Made by a program: the position numbers and the translations under genes. Shown piece after piece: positions 7,385 through 13,801 of a DNA stretch of 16,359 bases (position 1 is the stretch's first letter; the number at the start of each line of letters is the position of its first letter). The stretch is from NCBI GenBank assembly GCA_036389375.1, contig DASVQA010000202.1, forward strand, positions 1-16,359, given 5' to 3'. The notes under the pieces were generated by a model. That model saw only the letters and a list, made by a program, of their open reading frames with translations. It ran no database searches and had not been told where the DNA came from. Source of the stretch: QHXQ01 sp036389375 (GTDB lineage: Bacteria > Acidobacteriota > Blastocatellia > Pyrinomonadales > Pyrinomonadaceae).

Positions 7385-7416
7385 AGATCGCAAAGCTGAA
7401 CTTAGAGGGCAGATAG
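7381..7416 (+). CDS. Possible 11-residue leader ORF between SEDS and phosphatase genes
   Basis: An ATG overlapping the SEDS stop codon (ATGA at 7381-7384) opens an 11-codon frame, MKIAKLNLEGR, that ends with TAG at 7414-7416, six bases before the phosphatase ATG. GGCGGTGG just upstream could load ribosomes. The frame could carry reinitiating ribosomes across the gap and position them at the GAGGGC Shine-Dalgarno of the next gene. It may equally be chance, since a frame this short has no statistical support. Confidence 0.18.
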   Translation: MKIAKLNLEGR

Positions 7417-7421
7417 CAAAG

Positions 7422-8978
7422 ATGAGTGAGCAACCAGCCGAAGTGCTGATCGAGACGGCGGCCGTCACGGATCGCGGCCTGAACGAGAAGCGCCCGCTCA
7501 ACGAGGACTCGTACCTGCTCGACGCCGAGCGGCGCATCTTCGCCGTCGCCGACGGCGTGGGCGGCGCAGAGGCCGGCGAGGTCGCCTCGCAGACGGCCGT
7601 CGAAGTGCTCGACGAAGCGTTTCGTCATCACCAGCGCGGCGACGACATAGAGGACTTGATGGAGTTGGCCATCCAGCGCGCCAACGCCTCCATCTATCAA
7701 CTCGCGCACGAAGAACGCCGCTTCGCCATGATGGCCACGACCATCGTGGCGCTGCATCTGGACGGGCGGCGCGCCACCATCGGCCACGTCGGCGATTCGC
7801 GCCTCTACCGCATCGCGCCCGACGGCACGATCCATCGCGAGACGGAAGACCATTCGGTCGTCGAAGAGGAAGTGCGCGCCGGGCGCATGACGGCCGAGCA
7901 AGCGGCCAATCATCCGAGCCGCAATGTCATCAGCCGCGCGCTGGGCGCGGAGCAATCGGTCGAGGTCGATCTGAAGGTCGCCGAAGTCGAAGACGGCACG
8001 ATCTTCCTGCTCTGCTCCGACGGCATCACGCGCCACATCCCCGACGGCGAACTGAGCGCGCTCCTGCACTCCGCCCAGACGCTCGAAGCTGCCTGCGCCG
8101 AGATGAAACGGCGCTGCCTTGAACGCGGCGCGGAGGATAATTTGACGGCCGTCGTCGTGCGGGTCGGCGCGCGGCGCGGGCAAGCGCTGGTTGCACCTGC
8201 GGCGGGCGAAGACGACGAGCGCACGATTCATACAGAGCGCACGCGCGAAGCGTTGGACGCAGCCGGCGCGGGTGTCGCCGCCGCTGCCGCCGCGCCCACG
8301 CACTTTAATCGTCCGTTCGCCAACGCGGGCGTCGCTAACGGCGGTTCGCGCGTCGTCGTACCCGCACCGCAACCCGATGCACCAGCGCCCGCGCAGGTGA
8401 ACAATTCCGGTCACAATGCGCCGGCCAAGAGCGCCGTCGGACGCGCCGGCAGTTGGTTCGGCGTGCTGCTTCTGGTGCTCGGCGCGGCGGCGCTCGCTTT
8501 TTACGGCGGTATGCGCTACCAGCGCGCGCAGGCGGTGTTCGGCAGCGACCAGAACACGAATGCCGTCGCCACGCCGACACCGGAGAGTTCCGAAGCGCGG
8601 TTTGAGCGCCTGCGCCGCGAGGTGGACGAAGCGCCGTCCGTCGCCGCGCAGAAGTACGCCGGGCAACTGAATCGGGCCGACCCGCAAGGCAACGATGCGG
8701 AGGCGCTCTATCTGTACGGGCGCGCCTTGATGTTATCCAATCGGCAGCCGGAGGCGATGAAGACCTTCGAGCAGGTGATCGAACGCCTGCGAGCGCGCGC
8801 AGCGTCGGGGCGCGATCCGCTGCTCGTCGAAACGCGGATTGCAACGGCCGCCGCCGCTTTGAAATCTAACGACCCGGCCGCCGTGCAGAAGGCGGCGCAT
8901 GAGCTTGACGAGGTGATCGAACAACAGAACGGCACGGGCCCGCCCTTCGGCGCAGCGTCGCCCACGCCCGCGCAATGA
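7422..8978 (+). CDS. Membrane-anchored PP2C-family Ser/Thr protein phosphatase (PstP/Stp-like)
   Basis: This 518-residue protein removes phosphate from pSer/pThr. The cytosolic PP2C domain (about 1-255) has the metal-binding motifs NED (27-29), ADGVGG (D44, G45), GHVGDSR (D125), CSDGIT (D200) and EDNLTAVV (D239, N240). An Ala/Pro linker leads to one membrane span (about 347-367, GVLLLVLGAAALAFYGG). The outer part (about 370-518) is Ala/Glu-rich with a TPR-like helix pair (ALYLYGRALMLSNRQPEA, 420-450). Mycobacterial PstP has the same overall topology, and the gene lies between SEDS and kinase genes as part of a kinase/phosphatase pair. The ATG is preceded by GAGGGC about 11 bases upstream. Likely substrates, inferred from position, are the neighbouring kinase and envelope enzymes. 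The TPR-like outer domain suggests it binds a protein partner. Confidence 0.93.
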   Translation: MSEQPAEVLIETAAVTDRGLNEKRPLNEDSYLLDAERRIFAVADGVGGAEAGEVASQTAVEVLDEAFRHHQRGDDIEDLMELAIQRANASIYQLAHEERRFAMMATTIVALHLDGRRATIGHVGDSRLYRIAPDGTIHRETEDHSVVEEEVRAGRMTAEQAANHPSRNVISRALGAEQSVEVDLKVAEVEDGTIFLLCSDGITRHIPDGELSALLHSAQTLEAACAEMKRRCLERGAEDNLTAVVVRVGARRGQALVAPAAGEDDERTIHTERTREALDAAGAGVAAAAAAPTHFNRPFANAGVANGGSRVVVPAPQPDAPAPAQVNNSGHNAPAKSAVGRAGSWFGVLLLVLGAAALAFYGGMRYQRAQAVFGSDQNTNAVATPTPESSEARFERLRREVDEAPSVAAQKYAGQLNRADPQGNDAEALYLYGRALMLSNRQPEAMKTFEQVIERLRARAASGRDPLLVETRIATAAAALKSNDPAAVQKAAHELDEVIEQQNGTGPPFGAASPTPAQ

Positions 8979-9024
8979 CGTGTCCTGACCGCGTGACCGC
9001 TTTTTGTTTGTCTGACGCGTGACG

Positions 9025-10659
9025 ATGAGTGAACTGAAGCTCCAACAGACGAGGCTGGACGGCCGCTACGACATCGTCGAATGTCTGGGGCGCGGGAGCT
9101 ATGCCGAAATCTACGTGGCGCGCGACGAGGCGGCCGCCATCGGCGCGCCGCAGATGGTCGTCATCAAGGCGCTCAACGTCTCCTTGCAAGGCGCGGTCGA
9201 TCCTGAGTTGGAGCACACGCTCATTGATAATTTCCGTAACGAGGCCGTTGCGCTCGACCGCGTGCGCCATCCGAACGTGATCAACCGGCTGGGGCACGGC
9301 ACGGCCATAGACCTTGCGGGCCAGACTTTCCACTATCTCGTGCTCGAATACCTGCCCGGCGGCGACGTGGCCACGCTCTGTCGCAAGAACCCTCTGCCGC
9401 TCGAACGCGCCCTGTACTATCTGGAACAGGTCTGCGCCGGGCTGACGCACGCGCACGAGCACGACGTGATTCACCGCGACATCAAGCCGCAGAATCTGTT
9501 GCTCACCGCCGACTGCGAGACGGTCAAGATCGCGGACTTCGGCATCGCCAAGATCGAGGCGCTCGAAGGCGCGATCACGCGCGTCGGCACGGACATCTAC
9601 GCCGCGCCCGAACATCACCCCCTGCGCCAGACTGGCCCGCTCGATACGGCCGCGCTCTCAATCGCCCCCGCGCATCTGACGCCCGCCGCAGACATCTACT
9701 CGCTCGCCAAAACCGCCTACATGATGCTCACGGGCGAAGCGCCGCGTCGTTTCTCGCAGCAGCCGATCTCGGAGTTGCCGGCGCAGATTGCGGGCGAACC
9801 GTGGGCGGCGTTCGTCTTAAGCGTGCTGCGGCGCGCGACCGAGACTAATCCGCTCAAGCGTTATCAAAGCGTCCCTGAATTCTGGGCCGAGTTGCGCGAC
9901 GCGGCCATGCCGCAGACGCGCCTGCTGGTCATGCCGGCGGGCGATGAGGCCCGCCCGCGCACGCAGCCGCTCCCTGCCTTGCGCGAGGAGGAATTGCCGC
10001 CCCGGCCGCAGCCCGCAGAGTTTGAAGCGCGCCAGCGTGAACCGCGCAAGCCCGTCGAAGCTCGACCGGCTACGGGTTTTGCGCCGCGTAGCGATGCGCC
10101 CGTGCGCCCGCGCATCGTCGTGCCCGTGACACTGCCGCCGGCTTTAGAACAAAAACCTGCGGCGGCAGCGGTCGCGCCCGTGCCGTTACAAAAGCCTGCG
10201 CCGCCTGCGCGCAGCAAACCGGCGCGCGCGGAGTTGGCGCAGAAGGCCGAAGTCCGCGCGCCGCTCGTCGAGCGCCTTGTGCCGGCCAATCGCATGCACC
10301 GCTGGCTGGTCGTGCTGCTGCTGCTCGCCGGCTTTGCCCTGCTCCTGCTCGGCACGCACGCCTACGTCAGCAATCGCATGCACACGAACACGCCGCCCGT
10401 CGTACAGCCGCCGAACAACGCGCCCACCAACGCGAACTTGCAAACGGGGCGCGAAATGACGACGATGACTAACGTCAACCTGCGCACGGGGCCGAGCAAG
10501 ACCTATCCGAAGATCGGCGAAGCGGAGCAAGGTTCGCGCGTGCGCGTGCTGCAATGCAGCGGGAGTTGGTGCGAGGTGCAGATGTTAGAACACGGGCAAC
10601 CGCGCGCCGACGAAGGCGGCGCGGATCAGGGTTGGCTTGACGCGACGAAGTTGCGATGA
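9025..10659 (+). CDS. Transmembrane Ser/Thr protein kinase with C-terminal SH3b-like domain
   Basis: This 544-residue Hanks-type kinase carries a complete catalytic domain (about 12-290): Gly-rich loop GRGSYAEIY, VIK with K48, a helix-C Glu in FRNEAVAL, HRDIKPQN (H150-D152), DFG (171-173), APE (194-196) and DIYSLAKTAYMMLTGE. A Pro/Ala/Arg-rich juxtamembrane linker (about 300-425) leads to one membrane span (427-448, WLVVLLLLAGFALLLL) and an outer bacterial SH3-like domain (about 477-544, with NVNLRTGPSKTYPKIGE and GSWCEV). SH3b domains often bind cell wall, so this replaces the PASTA sensor of PknB-type kinases. The likely role is to phosphorylate partners read by the two FHA proteins, reset by the PP2C neighbour. 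An upstream GTG (9019) is an alternative start, and neither has a Shine-Dalgarno. The activation segment is long and lacks a classic TxxY tail. Confidence 0.94.
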   Translation: MSELKLQQTRLDGRYDIVECLGRGSYAEIYVARDEAAAIGAPQMVVIKALNVSLQGAVDPELEHTLIDNFRNEAVALDRVRHPNVINRLGHGTAIDLAGQTFHYLVLEYLPGGDVATLCRKNPLPLERALYYLEQVCAGLTHAHEHDVIHRDIKPQNLLLTADCETVKIADFGIAKIEALEGAITRVGTDIYAAPEHHPLRQTGPLDTAALSIAPAHLTPAADIYSLAKTAYMMLTGEAPRRFSQQPISELPAQIAGEPWAAFVLSVLRRATETNPLKRYQSVPEFWAELRDAAMPQTRLLVMPAGDEARPRTQPLPALREEELPPRPQPAEFEARQREPRKPVEARPATGFAPRSDAPVRPRIVVPVTLPPALEQKPAAAAVAPVPLQKPAPPARSKPARAELAQKAEVRAPLVERLVPANRMHRWLVVLLLLAGFALLLLGTHAYVSNRMHTNTPPVVQPPNNAPTNANLQTGREMTTMTNVNLRTGPSKTYPKIGEAEQGSRVRVLQCSGSWCEVQMLEHGQPRADEGGADQGWLDATKLR

Positions 10660-10697
10660 TTAGTCTCTAGAGCTTGAGCGCGAGGTGACATAAGACG

Positions 10698-11543
10698 GTG
10701 AGCATACTGGATTCGATCCGCAAGTGGATTGACGGCGAAGTGGATGAAGACCCGCTCGCTACCGCAGACGAACAGGCGCGCCCGCGCCGCGTCTGGGAAG
10801 AGTTTCTGGTCAAGATCGCGCGCGAGATCGAACACGTCATGCAGCGCGAGATGTTCACGCCGCCGGGCGGGCCCACCTACATCCCGCCCGAGTACATCGT
10901 CTATCTAAGCGCCGAGGACGACAAGGACTGGCAGGGCGAAAAGAGGCGCGGGCTGGAACAGGGCCTCTTCTACGTGCTCTCGGAGCGCGCACGCGAGTTG
11001 AGCGGGCACACGCAGCTGGCGACCAAGTCGTTCGCCGTCGAGTTGCGCGTGGACGGCACGCTCAACAAAAGCGAGTTTCGCGTCCAGCCCGTCTGGGATG
11101 CGACCGAAACCGGGCACACGATGGTCACGCCGCGCCCGGCCGAGATCGGCGCGGCGACCGTGCCGGACATCGAGGTGGATGAGGCCGAGCCGACGGAAGG
11201 CGAAGTGACGCGCGTACGTGCGCGGCCCGTCGAACTTTATTCGGTCGAGGTGTGGCGTGGCGGCGTGCGGCAGACGGTCGTGCCTATCGGCAAGCCTGAG
11301 ATCACCATCGGGCGCGGCTCGAAATCAACCACCGTCGATCTGCCGATCAAGGGCGACCCGGAGGTGAGCCGCATCCATGCCGTGCTCGCGCGCGACCCCG
11401 AAGGCAAATACTGGTTGACGGCCAAGGGGCGCAACCCCACGCTCGTCGGCGGGCGCGAAGTGGCGCGCGAAGAGAGCACAGAGATTGCGCCCGACGACAA
11501 GATTGAAATCTGTAGCTACACCCTGCGAATTCAACCGAAGTAA
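10698..11543 (+). CDS. FhaA-like protein: DUF3662-type N-terminal domain plus FHA domain
   Basis: This 281-residue soluble protein reads phosphothreonine. The N-terminal half (about 25-135) matches the FhaA N-terminal (DUF3662) pattern well: YIPPEYIVYLSAEDD, then a helix, then SFAVELRVDG and SEFRVQPVW. The FHA domain (about 195-278) has ITIGRG (G205, R206), S224-R-I-H227 and RNPTLVGG (N246). The usual Asn-Gly is Asn-Pro here. An acidic linker (155-185) joins the halves. GTG is the start: GAGGTGA lies 10 bases upstream (10682-10688). It follows the kinase stop by 38 bases, so co-transcription is likely. In mycobacteria FhaA is phosphorylated by PknB and binds MurJ and CwsA; that role here is inferred from domain match and neighbours. 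Together with the 2656 gene it brackets the PBP/SEDS/PP2C/kinase genes. Confidence 0.9.
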   Translation: MSILDSIRKWIDGEVDEDPLATADEQARPRRVWEEFLVKIAREIEHVMQREMFTPPGGPTYIPPEYIVYLSAEDDKDWQGEKRRGLEQGLFYVLSERARELSGHTQLATKSFAVELRVDGTLNKSEFRVQPVWDATETGHTMVTPRPAEIGAATVPDIEVDEAEPTEGEVTRVRARPVELYSVEVWRGGVRQTVVPIGKPEITIGRGSKSTTVDLPIKGDPEVSRIHAVLARDPEGKYWLTAKGRNPTLVGGREVAREESTEIAPDDKIEICSYTLRIQPK

Positions 11544-11590
11544 TAAATTATTCAAGCAGTTTACAGGCAAGCTCTAAGGAGAGACGACGA

Positions 11591-11890
11591 ATGACTTACA
11601 TCGTGACCGAGTTGTGCGTTGACTGCAAGTACACTGACTGCGCGGCGGTCTGTCCCGTCGAAGCCTTTCACGAATTGACGGATCGCCTCTATATCAATCC
11701 GCAAACCTGCATTGACTGTGATGCCTGCGTGCCCGAATGCCCGGTCGAAGCGATCTTCTCGGAGGCGACGCTGCCCGAACAGTATGCCGACTGGCTGGAA
11801 CTGAACGCCGAAGCCGAGCAGTACCCGATCATCAGCATCAAAAAAGATGCGCTCTACGGGCCCGGCTGCACGGGGCCGCAACCGACCTGA
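11591..11890 (+). CDS. fdxA: Seven-iron ferredoxin ([3Fe-4S][4Fe-4S]), FdxA family
   Basis: This 99-residue soluble electron carrier closely follows Azotobacter FdI-type ferredoxins. By analogy, C9, C17 and C50 bind the [3Fe-4S] cluster, and C21, C40, C43 and C46 bind the [4Fe-4S] cluster. C12 corresponds to one of the two free cysteines of FdI, and the second is Ala25 here. The FdI-like C-terminal extension (AIFSEATLPEQYADWLELN) is present but shortened. TAAGGAG (11575-11581) gives the strongest plus-strand Shine-Dalgarno in the window, 9 bases before the ATG. It lies 47 bases after the second FHA gene and before a perfect inverted repeat that probably ends transcription. The electron donor and acceptor are unknown. 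It may share the cluster transcript by readthrough rather than by function. Confidence 0.93.
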   Translation: MTYIVTELCVDCKYTDCAAVCPVEAFHELTDRLYINPQTCIDCDACVPECPVEAIFSEATLPEQYADWLELNAEAEQYPIISIKKDALYGPGCTGPQPT

Positions 11891-11938
11891 CGCAGGCGAC
11901 CGGCAACGCGCCCCTCTATCTTTTTCGTTAAGCCCGCT

Positions 11939-12026
11939 AAACCACGAAGTCACAGAAACCGATCCGAAGCAGCACGGCCGTTGGCCTGCGCCTAACTTCG
12001 CGTCGGTTTCTGTGACTTCGTGGTTT
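11939..12026. repeat. Perfect 24-bp inverted repeat, probable bidirectional terminator
   Basis: Bases 11939-11962 (AAACCACGAAGT...CCGA) are the exact reverse complement of 12003-12026, separated by 40 bases. Inside the loop, CGAAG (11965-11969) pairs with CTTCG (11996-12000), and GGCC...GGCC can pair at the tip, so the whole 88 bases can form one long hairpin. It lies between the convergent ferredoxin and histidine kinase genes, where it could stop transcription from both sides. There is no long T-run beyond the TTT at each arm end. Arm sequences like CCACGAAGTCAC recur in environmental genomes as intergenic repeats, as far as I recall, so it may belong to a dispersed family. Confidence 0.85.
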
Positions 12027-12054
12027 CGGCTTTGCGCGCTCGAGCCAACTCTAG

Positions 12055-13650
12055 CTAGTTCACATGCGGCGACATGGGCGTTAAGTCTTCGTCAATTGTG
12101 CTGCCGCGCGGCGCACGTTCGTTGCCGGCCCCAAGCGGCAGCCTGATGGTGAAAGTTGCGCCGCAGTCTGCGCCCGGACTCTCTGCTTCGACCGTGCCGC
12201 CGTGCTGTTCGATCAGATGGCGCACAATCGCCAAGCCCAAGCCGAGGCCGCCGTGCCTGCGCGTGCTGGTCGAATCGGCCTGCCGGAAGCGATCAAAGAT
12301 GTAAGGCAGAAATTCAGGCTTGATCCCCTCGCCCGAATCGCGCACGCAGATTTCCACGCTCGTGCCGGCGCGCTTCAGACTTACCTCAACGCGCCCGCCG
12401 ATGGGCGTAAACTTGATCGCGTTCGAGAGCAGATTCCAGACCACCTGTTGTAAGCGGCCGGTGTCGCCCTGTATGTGCCGGGCGGACGGCTCAAGCGTCA
12501 CCGCGAGTTGAATGTCTTTTGCATCCGCCGCCAATTGGACGGAATCAATCGCCGCATTGATGACAGACGCCATGTCAACGCGGCCGATCTTGAGCCGCAG
12601 TTTGCCCGTGATCATACGCGACACGTCGAGTATGTCTTCGACGAGTTGGGCCTGCGCCTGTGCGTTACGATCTATCGTTTCCAGCGCGCGCTCGGCGGCT
12701 GTTTCGTCCAGACGACCGCTGCGGAGCATGTGCGTCCAACCCATGATGGCGTTGAGCGGCGTGCGCAGTTCGTGTGAGACGGTGGCGAGAAACTCGTCCT
12801 TCAGGCGATTGGCGCTCTCGGCTTCGGCGCGCGCGCTCTGCTCGCGGCTGAGCAACTGCGCGCGCTCTGCCAGTTCGCGCTGCATCTGCTGTTGCACGGC
12901 GCGCAGCGCGGCTTCCGTCTGCTGCCGCTCCGCGACCTCAGCTTCGAGCGCTCTGGCCTTCTGTTGTAGCTGAGTGATGGCGCGCAAACGAGCATCCGGC
13001 TCGGTCAGCCCCGTGTAGCTCTCGGCGGGGATCACGCGGGCGTGCCCCGCGCACACACGACCCAGCGATTCGCCATGCGCCGCGCCGGTAAAACCGCTCA
13101 TCGGGTAGGCGCAGAAAAGCGTGAAGGGATGGCGTGTGCCTAGCTGATTCCAGAGTTCTTCCAACTGAATCGCGCCCGCGTAATTGCCCGCGCCAGAGAG
13201 CAGCGCAACCATCTCGCCGAAGATGCGGACGCGGCGTTGCCCCGCTGCCGCCTGCGCGATGATGTTTTCGATGATGGTCGTAAAGCGCGCGGGGTCGGGC
13301 GCGTCGCCCAACATGAATTGCGCCAGCGTCTCGGCGGCATCTAAAGAGACGTATTGCCCGCTCGCGGCGGCGGCAACCACATCCAGCCCGCGCGCGTGCA
13401 ACCGTGCTTCAAGCCCGGCGCGGTGCTCGCTGGTCGCTACAACGATACAGGCGTAGTCGGTCTCAAGCCCCGTCCCGATGAAGCCGCCGAGCGAATCGAG
13501 CAGGTAGTCGTCCGCCTCGTAGAACTGAACGAAGTGGTCTGAGTCCGCCAGCGCGTCCCAGTCCGCCAGTGGAGCGTGCGCCTGCAAAGCAATGTCGCTG
13601 CTTGAACTCGTAGACCGGATGGACTGGCTATCGGTTTCTGCTTTGCGCAA
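12055..13650 (-). CDS. Soluble MEDS-domain sensor histidine kinase
   Basis: This 531-residue protein has an N-terminal MEDS-like sensory domain (about 35-210; SDHFVQFYEADDYLLDSL, RIFGEMVALLSGAGN, FTLFCAYPM), a coiled coil (about 225-285), a HisKA domain with phosphoacceptor H293 in VSHELRTPLN, and an HATPase domain (about 395-510) with N406-LLSN-410, DSGEGI, FDRFRQAD and GGLGLGLAIV. No membrane span or receiver is present, so it is a cytosolic kinase needing a separate response regulator, and none is adjacent. MEDS domains were described from methanogen and methylotroph regulators (DcmR) and are thought to bind small hydrocarbon-derived ligands. The start is TTG, fixed by a perfect AGGAGG 7 bases upstream (13658-13663). 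That Shine-Dalgarno can pair with a leader segment (13691-13700). The gene is separated by 151 bases from the operon upstream, with a possible own promoter. Confidence 0.92.
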   Translation of the reverse strand: MRKAETDSQSIRSTSSSSDIALQAHAPLADWDALADSDHFVQFYEADDYLLDSLGGFIGTGLETDYACIVVATSEHRAGLEARLHARGLDVVAAAASGQYVSLDAAETLAQFMLGDAPDPARFTTIIENIIAQAAAGQRRVRIFGEMVALLSGAGNYAGAIQLEELWNQLGTRHPFTLFCAYPMSGFTGAAHGESLGRVCAGHARVIPAESYTGLTEPDARLRAITQLQQKARALEAEVAERQQTEAALRAVQQQMQRELAERAQLLSREQSARAEAESANRLKDEFLATVSHELRTPLNAIMGWTHMLRSGRLDETAAERALETIDRNAQAQAQLVEDILDVSRMITGKLRLKIGRVDMASVINAAIDSVQLAADAKDIQLAVTLEPSARHIQGDTGRLQQVVWNLLSNAIKFTPIGGRVEVSLKRAGTSVEICVRDSGEGIKPEFLPYIFDRFRQADSTSTRRHGGLGLGLAIVRHLIEQHGGTVEAESPGADCGATFTIRLPLGAGNERAPRGSTIDEDLTPMSPHVN

Positions 13651-13655
13651 AGATT

Positions 13656-13700
13656 GGCCTCCTCAATTCCGACTCCTGACTGTTGTCAGCAGGAGAGGCC
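13656..13700 (-). promoter_or_regulatory. Leader stem that can mask the Shine-Dalgarno of the histidine kinase gene
   Basis: Read on the minus strand, GGCCTCTCCT (13700-13691) precedes AGGAGGCC (13663-13656), which contains the AGGAGG Shine-Dalgarno of the TTG start at 13650. The two can pair with a two-base bulge. Inside the loop, CTGAC and GTCAG form a 5-bp hairpin with a 4-base loop (13676-13689). This is seen directly. Any control of translation is inferred. Confidence 0.35.
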
Positions 13701-13717
13701 GAGGTGGGGAACAATGA

Positions 13718-13740
13718 CTTGTCAGGGGGCGTCCGACAAG
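13718..13740. promoter_or_regulatory. Dyad just downstream of the candidate kinase promoter
   Basis: CTTGTC (13718-13723) and GACAAG (13735-13740) form a 6-bp inverted repeat with an 11-base spacer. It sits immediately after the candidate -10 box on the minus strand. It could be an operator, or a weak terminator for the upstream operon. Confidence 0.25.
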
Positions 13741-13744
13741 CAGT

Positions 13745-13774
13745 AGTCTAACCTGTTTCGGGTGTGAAAGCCAA
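13745..13774 (-). promoter_or_regulatory. Candidate promoter for the MEDS histidine kinase gene
   Basis: On the minus strand, TTGGCT (13774-13769) and TAGACT (13750-13745) are spaced by 18 bases. Each matches the sigma-70 consensus at four of six positions. This would separate the kinase gene from the operon ending at 13802. The match is modest. Confidence 0.3.
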
Positions 13775-13801
13775 AAGCATCTGGCAGCGGCGGGCAGGCT
13801 G

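Noticed and set aside
7239..8687. Long open frame on the minus strand opposite the PP2C gene
   Set aside because: It has no family features and overlaps both the SEDS 3' end and the PP2C gene. It is a composition artefact.
8979..9018. Terminator between the phosphatase and kinase genes (TTTTT at about 9001)
   Set aside because: The T-run is preceded by a direct repeat (TGACCGC twice), not an inverted repeat, so no stem can form.
11503..11531. Promoter for the ferredoxin gene with TTGAAA as the -35
   Set aside because: The -35 is good, but the bases 17-18 downstream (CGAATT/GAATTC) match the -10 consensus poorly.
11847..12146. Small plus-strand frame running through the inverted repeat
   Set aside because: It overlaps the ferredoxin end and the kinase 3' end, and its sequence merely translates the repeat arms (NHEVTET and SVTSWF). 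Such translations are a known kind of spurious protein.
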